A DNA stretch of 9,288 nucleotides. Source: Methylophilales bacterium (lineage in GTDB: Bacteria; Pseudomonadota; Gammaproteobacteria; Burkholderiales; Methylophilaceae). Positions within the stretch are counted from its first letter, which is position 1. Every line of letters starts with the position of its first letter. Below the pieces are notes generated by a model, which was not told where the DNA came from, made no database searches, and saw nothing but the letters and a program-made list of their open reading frames with translations. The DNA lies in assembly GCA_013205275.1 (NCBI GenBank), contig JABMNG010000005.1, positions 1 to 9,288 on the forward strand. Reading direction: 5' to 3'. Below are positions 6,280 to 9,288 of this stretch, piece after piece. The position numbers were made by a program, and so were the translations under genes.

Positions 6280-6308
6280 TGACTTGTTATGCTTATTTAA
6301 CTGATAAT
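6279..6308 (+). promoter_or_regulatory. Vegetative (sigma-70 type) promoter of edd-eda
   Basis: TTGACT (6279-6284), an 18-base spacer and GATAAT (6303-6308): each hexamer matches the consensus at five of six positions. The start would fall near 6315, giving a leader of about 20 bases before the edd ATG. No upstream gene on this strand could supply read-through, so a promoter is required somewhere here. Confidence 0.6.
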
Positions 6309-6334
6309 GGAAGGTCCGGGTTACGAAAATTTAT

Positions 6335-8152
6335 ATGAAAAATTCAATTATAGAAATCACAGAAAGAATAAGAGAGAAGAGCCGACCTACAAGGACCGCC
6401 TACTTGAAACGTGTTTCAGAGATGAAGCAACGACAACGTGGAGCCGACAGAATGGGCTGTGCAAATGTAGCCCATGCTATCGCAGCACTGCCTCAAAATG
6501 ACAAATTAAGAATTGTTGAGAAGAAAGCTCCCAATATTGCAATTGTGACGGCGTATAACGACATGCTGTCAGCTCACAAACCCTACGAAAGCTACCCACA
6601 AATTATTCGCGACGCCGCTTCATCCCTTGGAGCAACAGCGCAAGTGGCTGGTGGAGTTCCTGCCATGTGTGATGGTGTTACGCAGGGCGAGCCCGGAATG
6701 GAGTTAAGTTTATTTTCAAGAGATACTATTGCAATGGGCGCCGCCATTGGCTTGTCGCATGATGTGTTTGATGGAAGTCTGATGCTTGGTATCTGTGACA
6801 AAATTGTCCCAGGTTTACTTATCGGAGCTCTTCATTTTGGACATTTACCTACAATATTTGTCCCCGCGGGACCGATGTCGACAGGAATTGATAATACCAA
6901 AAAATCTAAAGTCAGAGAGCTCTATGCGCAGGGGAAAGTAGGCCGTGATGAATTGCTTGAGTCTGAATCAGCTGCTTACCATGGGGAAGGAACTTGTACA
7001 TTTTATGGAACTGCAAATAGCAACCAGATGCTAATGGAGGCTATGGGACTTCATATTCCTGGTGCTGCTTTTATTCACCCCCATGACGGTGTTCGTAAAC
7101 ATTTAACTGTGGAGGCTGTAAAACAGTTAATTGAAAATATTAAAGATAAGAATATGACGCCTATCGGCGAGTTGGTTGATGAGCGAGTCATTATTAATGC
7201 CATGGCCGCATTGGTATCGACTGGCGGGTCGACTAACCACTTAATACACTGGGTTGCTATAGCGAGAGCAGCTGGCATTATTATTGATTGGTCAGATTTT
7301 CATGATCTTGCAAAATCTGTTCCACTGTTAGCGAGTGTTTATCCCAACGGCACTGCTGATGTTAACGAGTTTCAGAGAGCCGGTGGCCCAGGATTTGTCA
7401 TTCGTGAGTTATTAGACTCTGGTTGTATGTTCCCAGATGTTGTAACTGTTTCAAAAGGGGGCCTGGCAGAATATACAAAAGTTCCTGCGGTTAAAGGAGA
7501 TAAATTGATTTGGGAAGACCTTCCTTCTGAGAGTGGCGATGAATCAATCGTTAGAAAAGCAGACAATCCATTTAGCCCAACAGGCGGCTTAAGATTGTTG
7601 AAGGGGAACATAGGTAGATCAGTGATCAAAGTGTCTGCTGTACCTGAAGATAAGCACATTATTGAGGCCCCAGCCATGATATTTAACAGCCAAGAAGATT
7701 TACTTAGAGCATTTGATGAAGGAAAATTAGAGAAGGATTTTATTGCCGTTGTTCGGTTTCAGGGACCCAAGGCTAATGGTATGCCAGAGCTTCACAAATT
7801 AACTCCACCCTTGTCTGTTATACAAAGTAAAGGCTTTAAAGTTGCTATTGTTACTGATGGGAGGATGAGTGGTGCGTCAGGTAAAATTCCTGCAGCAATT
7901 CATTTAAGTCCAGAAGCTGCCGCAGGCGGAGCAATTGCAAAAATCCGCGAGGGGGATGTGATTAGAATTAATGCGACTGTTGGAACAATGAACGTACTAA
8001 TAGATGAAAATTCTTGGGGCGACAGAGAGCTTGCTGTGATGAGTGAAGCAGAGAAAACAAGAAATGGCCATGGCATTGGCAGAGAGTTATTTGGCAGTAT
8101 GCGAAATAATGTCTTGTCTGCTGAAGAAGGTGCCATAACATGGATAAATTAA
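6335..8152 (+). CDS. edd: Phosphogluconate dehydratase (6-phosphogluconate dehydratase)
   Basis: Edd dehydrates 6-phosphogluconate to 2-keto-3-deoxy-6-phosphogluconate (KDPG), the first committed step of the Entner-Doudoroff pathway, using an iron-sulfur cluster. The 605-residue product has the usual family length and reads as Edd rather than the related dihydroxy-acid dehydratase IlvD. Landmarks are 'YNDMLSAHKPYESYP' (74-88), 'AMCDGVTQG' with C112, 'GICDKIVPGL' with C154, 'GTCTFYGTANSNQM' with C221 (likely cluster ligands), 'STGGSTNH' (295-302) and 'TDGRMSGASGK' (507-517). The ATG at 6335 aligns with the known N-terminus, and an in-frame stop at 6305-6307 with no other start codon between excludes a longer form. 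No Shine-Dalgarno is within range. The gene is divergent from grpE and 12 bases ahead of eda. Confidence 0.97.
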   Translation: MKNSIIEITERIREKSRPTRTAYLKRVSEMKQRQRGADRMGCANVAHAIAALPQNDKLRIVEKKAPNIAIVTAYNDMLSAHKPYESYPQIIRDAASSLGATAQVAGGVPAMCDGVTQGEPGMELSLFSRDTIAMGAAIGLSHDVFDGSLMLGICDKIVPGLLIGALHFGHLPTIFVPAGPMSTGIDNTKKSKVRELYAQGKVGRDELLESESAAYHGEGTCTFYGTANSNQMLMEAMGLHIPGAAFIHPHDGVRKHLTVEAVKQLIENIKDKNMTPIGELVDERVIINAMAALVSTGGSTNHLIHWVAIARAAGIIIDWSDFHDLAKSVPLLASVYPNGTADVNEFQRAGGPGFVIRELLDSGCMFPDVVTVSKGGLAEYTKVPAVKGDKLIWEDLPSESGDESIVRKADNPFSPTGGLRLLKGNIGRSVIKVSAVPEDKHIIEAPAMIFNSQEDLLRAFDEGKLEKDFIAVVRFQGPKANGMPELHKLTPPLSVIQSKGFKVAIVTDGRMSGASGKIPAAIHLSPEAAAGGAIAKIREGDVIRINATVGTMNVLIDENSWGDRELAVMSEAEKTRNGHGIGRELFGSMRNNVLSAEEGAITWIN

Positions 8153-8164
8153 TTTAAGGAACTT

Positions 8165-8782
8165 ATGAAAACTATTGAATTGGCTGAGTACGGCCCTGTA
8201 ATTCCCGTTATCGTAATTAATCATATTGATGAAGCAGTTCCTATTGCAGAGGCTTTAATTGCAGGCGGGATAAGGGTATTAGAGGTGACACTTAGAACCG
8301 AATGTGCACTTAAGGCTATCGAGGCAATTAGCAGAAATGTCCCACAAGCTATAGTAGGTGCTGGAACACTCCGAACAAGAGCGGATGCAACGAATGCAAA
8401 ATTGGCTGGAAGTCAGTTTGCAGTAAGTCCAGGGTATACATCAGAAATGGGAGCAATTTGTAGGGAGATCAATCTTCCTCTGTTACCAGGCGTCTCCACT
8501 GGAAGTGAAGTTATGATGGCAAATAACGAGGGGTATCAGTTTTTAAAGCTATTTCCTGCCGTTGCAGTCGGAGGCATTAGCCTTTTAAAAGGGTTCTCTG
8601 GACCCTTTGCGGACATAAAATTTTGCCCTACCGGAGGAATAACAGTCGATACTGCGAGAGACTTTTTATCGTTACCCAATGTCCCGGTTTGCGGTGGAAC
8701 ATGGCTAACGCCAAAAGCATTAGTTGAGGCAAAAAAATGGGCAGAAATTACCAAACTTGCAAAAGAGGCTAGTAGCCTCTAG
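8165..8782 (+). CDS. eda: KDPG aldolase (2-dehydro-3-deoxy-phosphogluconate aldolase)
   Basis: Eda cleaves KDPG to pyruvate and glyceraldehyde 3-phosphate, completing the Entner-Doudoroff pathway begun by the adjacent edd. The 205-residue product is a class I aldolase with all active-site positions recognisable: E40 and R44 in 'LEVTLRT', T68 in 'GAGTL', P89 in 'VSPGY', the Schiff-base lysine K128 in 'FLKLFPA', and T156 in 'CPTGGI'. These match the E. coli residues with a constant offset of five, so the enzyme should be active. The ATG is supported by AAGGAA at 8156-8161. It lies 12 bases after edd, clearly one operon. zwf and pgl, often clustered with these genes, are not in the window. The last codons double as a terminator hairpin. 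Confidence 0.98.
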   Translation: MKTIELAEYGPVIPVIVINHIDEAVPIAEALIAGGIRVLEVTLRTECALKAIEAISRNVPQAIVGAGTLRTRADATNAKLAGSQFAVSPGYTSEMGAICREINLPLLPGVSTGSEVMMANNEGYQFLKLFPAVAVGGISLLKGFSGPFADIKFCPTGGITVDTARDFLSLPNVPVCGGTWLTPKALVEAKKWAEITKLAKEASSL

Positions 8783-8787
8783 TTTTT
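8764..8787 (+). terminator. Intrinsic terminator overlapping the end of eda
   Basis: AGAGGCT (8764-8770) and AGCCTCT (8774-8780) form a perfect 7-base stem with a 3-base AGT loop, followed by AG and five T (8783-8787). The stem encodes the last residues of Eda and includes the first base of its TAG stop. It would end or attenuate the edd-eda transcript just before the HAD gene. The stem is short, so partial read-through is likely. Confidence 0.7.
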
Positions 8788-8794
8788 ATACCAG

Positions 8795-9288
8795 ATGAAA
8801 AGTCTAAATCAATATGCCACGCTTATATTCGATTGTGACGGAGTAATTCTAAATTCTAACTTTCAAAAAATTGAGGCCTATAGAAATACTGCGATTAAAT
8901 TTGGGGCAGATAAAAATCAAGCTGCAGCATTAGTTAAACATCACGTAGAGCTCACAGGAATCTCAAGATATATTAAATTTCAATTCTTTTTAGAAACGAT
9001 TATGAATCGTAAGGTAACTAAAGTTGATATGGATTTTTTAATTGAAAGTTTGAATAATGAAGTCATTCAACTTTTAAAAAATTGTGAGATTGCTTCAGGA
9101 TTAAAAGAGCTAAGGGAAAAGACGCAAGGAGCTTCATGGATTATTGCGTCAGGAGGGGATCAGGAAGAACTAAGGTATTTATTTTTAGACAAAAAGATTG
9201 ATCATTTTTTTGACGGAGGAATATTTGGTAGCCCTAAATCTAAACATGAAATAATTGATGACCATCTTTCAACAAATACATTTCATCC
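8795..9288 (+). CDS. HAD-superfamily hydrolase, 5' part, 3' end outside window
   Basis: The frame is open from the ATG at 8795 to the window end (164 full codons). 'TLIFDCDGVILNSN' at 9-22 is HAD motif I with the nucleophile D13 and the general acid/base D15. An alpha-helical cap of the HAD-IA (phosphoglycolate phosphatase-like) type follows. 'IIASGG' (116-121) carries the motif II Ser, and 'GSPKSKHEII' (145-154) carries the motif III Lys. Motif IV (paired acidic residues) lies beyond the window. It is probably a small-molecule phosphatase; the substrate cannot be told from the sequence. Its closeness to edd-eda (12 bases) could point to sugar phosphates, but a terminator lies between, so the link is weak. 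No Shine-Dalgarno is visible and no convincing own promoter was found. Confidence 0.9.
   Translation, partial: MKSLNQYATLIFDCDGVILNSNFQKIEAYRNTAIKFGADKNQAAALVKHHVELTGISRYIKFQFFLETIMNRKVTKVDMDFLIESLNNEVIQLLKNCEIASGLKELREKTQGASWIIASGGDQEELRYLFLDKKIDHFFDGGIFGSPKSKHEIIDDHLSTNTFH

Noticed and set aside
6249..6280. Reading the 9-base inverted repeat as an intrinsic terminator
   Set aside because: The T run lies in the loop, not after the stem, and no gene on either strand ends here.
6307..6501. Plus-strand 64-codon frame from ATG 6307, overlapping the start of edd in another frame
   Set aside because: Its ATG lies within the predicted -10 of the edd promoter and so would not be transcribed; the composition is typical of an out-of-frame shadow of edd.

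Overview
The window is a gene-dense, AT-rich stretch of a proteobacterial chromosome. It has no mobile element, CRISPR array, tRNA or rRNA that I can see, and no gap over 300 bases. The grpE-dnaK-dnaJ order, the coaD-ferredoxin pair behind rsmD, the edd-eda pair and the very short spacers fit a streamlined low-GC betaproteobacterium. A marine methylotroph of the Methylophilaceae (OM43-like) is my best guess. That is inferred from gene content and style, not from any search.

Layout. (1) Bases 1-2529, plus strand: the 3' end of an M16 peptidase-family gene, then rsmD, coaD, a YfhL-type 2[4Fe-4S] ferredoxin and gloA, all overlapping or separated by 2-17 bases, probably one transcript. (2) Bases 2526-6191, minus strand: the Hsp70 machine, transcribed grpE > dnaK > dnaJ. 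dnaJ and gloA meet tail to tail and share 4 bases. (3) Bases 6335-8782, plus strand: edd and eda, the two Entner-Doudoroff enzymes, divergent from grpE. (4) Bases 8795-9288: the 5' part of a HAD-family phosphatase gene that runs off the window.

How the genes work together. GrpE, DnaK and DnaJ form one chaperone cycle. Both grpE and dnaK are preceded by good matches to sigma-32 (RpoH) heat-shock promoters, and the grpE promoter decides the grpE start codon. Edd and Eda convert 6-phosphogluconate to pyruvate and glyceraldehyde 3-phosphate; in RuMP-cycle methylotrophs this branch cleaves hexose phosphate. RsmD, CoaD, the ferredoxin and GloA are unrelated housekeeping functions (rRNA modification, CoA synthesis, electron transfer, methylglyoxal detoxification).

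The coding content is ordinary. The points worth a second look are regulatory: a perfect 9-base inverted repeat centred between the divergent grpE and edd promoters and touching both -35 elements; duplicated heat-shock promoters; an all-G/C hairpin between dnaK and dnaJ, just ahead of a dnaJ start with no Shine-Dalgarno; and an intrinsic terminator folded into the last codons of eda, 12 bases before the next gene. I found no previously undescribed multi-gene system.
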